Shown here in pieces: positions 5,225 through 5,820 of a DNA stretch of 5,820 nucleotides. Every line of letters starts with the position of its first letter. Position 1 is the first letter of the stretch. Made by a program: the position numbers and the translations under genes. The DNA is from Planctomycetia bacterium (GTDB taxonomy: Bacteria > Planctomycetota > Planctomycetia > Pirellulales > UBA1268): positions 1 through 5,820 of the forward strand of contig RGBY01000160.1 in assembly GCA_009919445.1 (NCBI GenBank), written 5' to 3'. The notes beneath the pieces were generated by a model, which worked only from the letters and a program-made list of their open reading frames with translations, did no database searches and was not told the DNA's origin.

Positions 5225-5820
5225 ATGAACGCTCCTGAAAACGCATGTGTCGGTGAATTGGCGGCAGGGCCTTCGGCTGCCAGCGGGAACCAGACTCCGG
5301 TCGATCAGCCACGCATCGAGCGGGCTGTGCGAGAAATTCTTGCAGCAGTTGGGGAAGATCCTGACCGTGAGGGCCTGCTTGAAACTCCAGCTCGTGTCGC
5401 CCGCATGTATGCGGAAATGTTTAGCGGGCTACACGATGATCCGCGGCAGCATCTGGGCAAGGCCTTCACCGAAAAGTACGACGAACTGGTGCTGGTTCGT
5501 GACATTGCCTTTCACAGCATCTGCGAACATCACCTGCTACCATTCATGGGGCACGCTCATATCGGGTACATCCCCAACGGTCGGGTGCTGGGCTTGAGCA
5601 AGTTGGCCCGTGTCGTTGAAGTGATCTCGCATCGTCCGCAGGTGCAAGAGCGGATGACGGAGCAGATTGCAGATCTCCTCGTCAATGATCTGGGGGCAAA
5701 AGGTGTAGCGGTGGTGCTCGAGGCCTCGCACACCTGCATGACCATCCGTGGTGTCCGCAAGCCGGGCAGCCTCTGCGTTACCTCAGCCATGAAGGGGCTT
5801 TTCCGTGACAATGTCTCTAG
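5225..5820 (+). CDS. folE: GTP cyclohydrolase I, C-terminus cut by window edge
   Basis: Cytoplasmic zinc enzyme that converts GTP to 7,8-dihydroneopterin triphosphate, the first step to folate, pterins or 7-deazaguanines. The 198 residues seen lack only about the last 20, beyond the right edge. Homology begins at IERAVREILAAVGEDPDREG (31-50) and continues with LLETPARVARMYAEMFSGL (51-69). The zinc ligands are all present: C100 and H103 in SICEHHLLPFMGH, and C171 in SHTCMTIRG. Each is offset by 10 from E. coli C110, H113 and C181. GYIPNGRVLGLSKLARVVE (114-132) and SLCVTSAMKGLFR (182-194) are also typical. The ATG at 5225 is the first start after an in-frame TAA (5213-5215), and the first 28 or so residues are a low-complexity extension. 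No good Shine-Dalgarno site is present: AAGGGG is 16 bases away. The gene has the same orientation as the LON gene but its own promoter is plausible. Confidence 0.96.
   Translation, partial: MNAPENACVGELAAGPSAASGNQTPVDQPRIERAVREILAAVGEDPDREGLLETPARVARMYAEMFSGLHDDPRQHLGKAFTEKYDELVLVRDIAFHSICEHHLLPFMGHAHIGYIPNGRVLGLSKLARVVEVISHRPQVQERMTEQIADLLVNDLGAKGVAVVLEASHTCMTIRGVRKPGSLCVTSAMKGLFRDNVS

Overview
The window holds six protein genes and one probable small membrane-protein gene, in two divergent blocks. It looks like an ordinary bacterial chromosome segment. No insertion sequence, CRISPR array, rRNA or tRNA is visible, and base composition is moderately GC-rich throughout. The protein flavour suggests a planctomycete-like bacterium: an AspRS of the form expected where Asn-tRNA is made by transamidation, a DUF309 protein, a stand-alone LON-domain protein, and few strong Shine-Dalgarno sites. 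That placement is an inference and weakly held.

Minus-strand block, in transcription order: nth (endonuclease III, 3842-3102), dcd (dCTP deaminase, 2940-2353), a 62-residue two-helix membrane protein (2246-2058) and aspS (aspartyl-tRNA synthetase, 1894-92, GTG start). The gaps are 101 to 163 bp, so this is a co-oriented row of housekeeping genes with possible internal promoters rather than a tight operon. The dcd-membrane protein gap holds two clear dyad-symmetric sequences.

Plus-strand block: a DUF309 protein (3944-4360) is translationally coupled by an ATGA overlap to a LON substrate-binding-domain protein (4357-5052). After 172 bp comes folE (GTP cyclohydrolase I, from 5225), which runs off the right edge with its active-site region complete. 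The folE leader holds a long imperfect hairpin and short helically phased repeats. A TAnnnT hexamer six bases before the ATG would give a leaderless transcript.

Functionally the window combines translation (aspS), pyrimidine nucleotide supply (dcd), base-excision repair (nth), folate or 7-deazaguanine precursor synthesis (folE) and two poorly characterised genes. No clear new multi-gene system is visible. The points most worth following are the non-discriminating AspRS signature, the dyad cluster behind dcd, the possible leaderless folE, and the coupled DUF309-LON pair.
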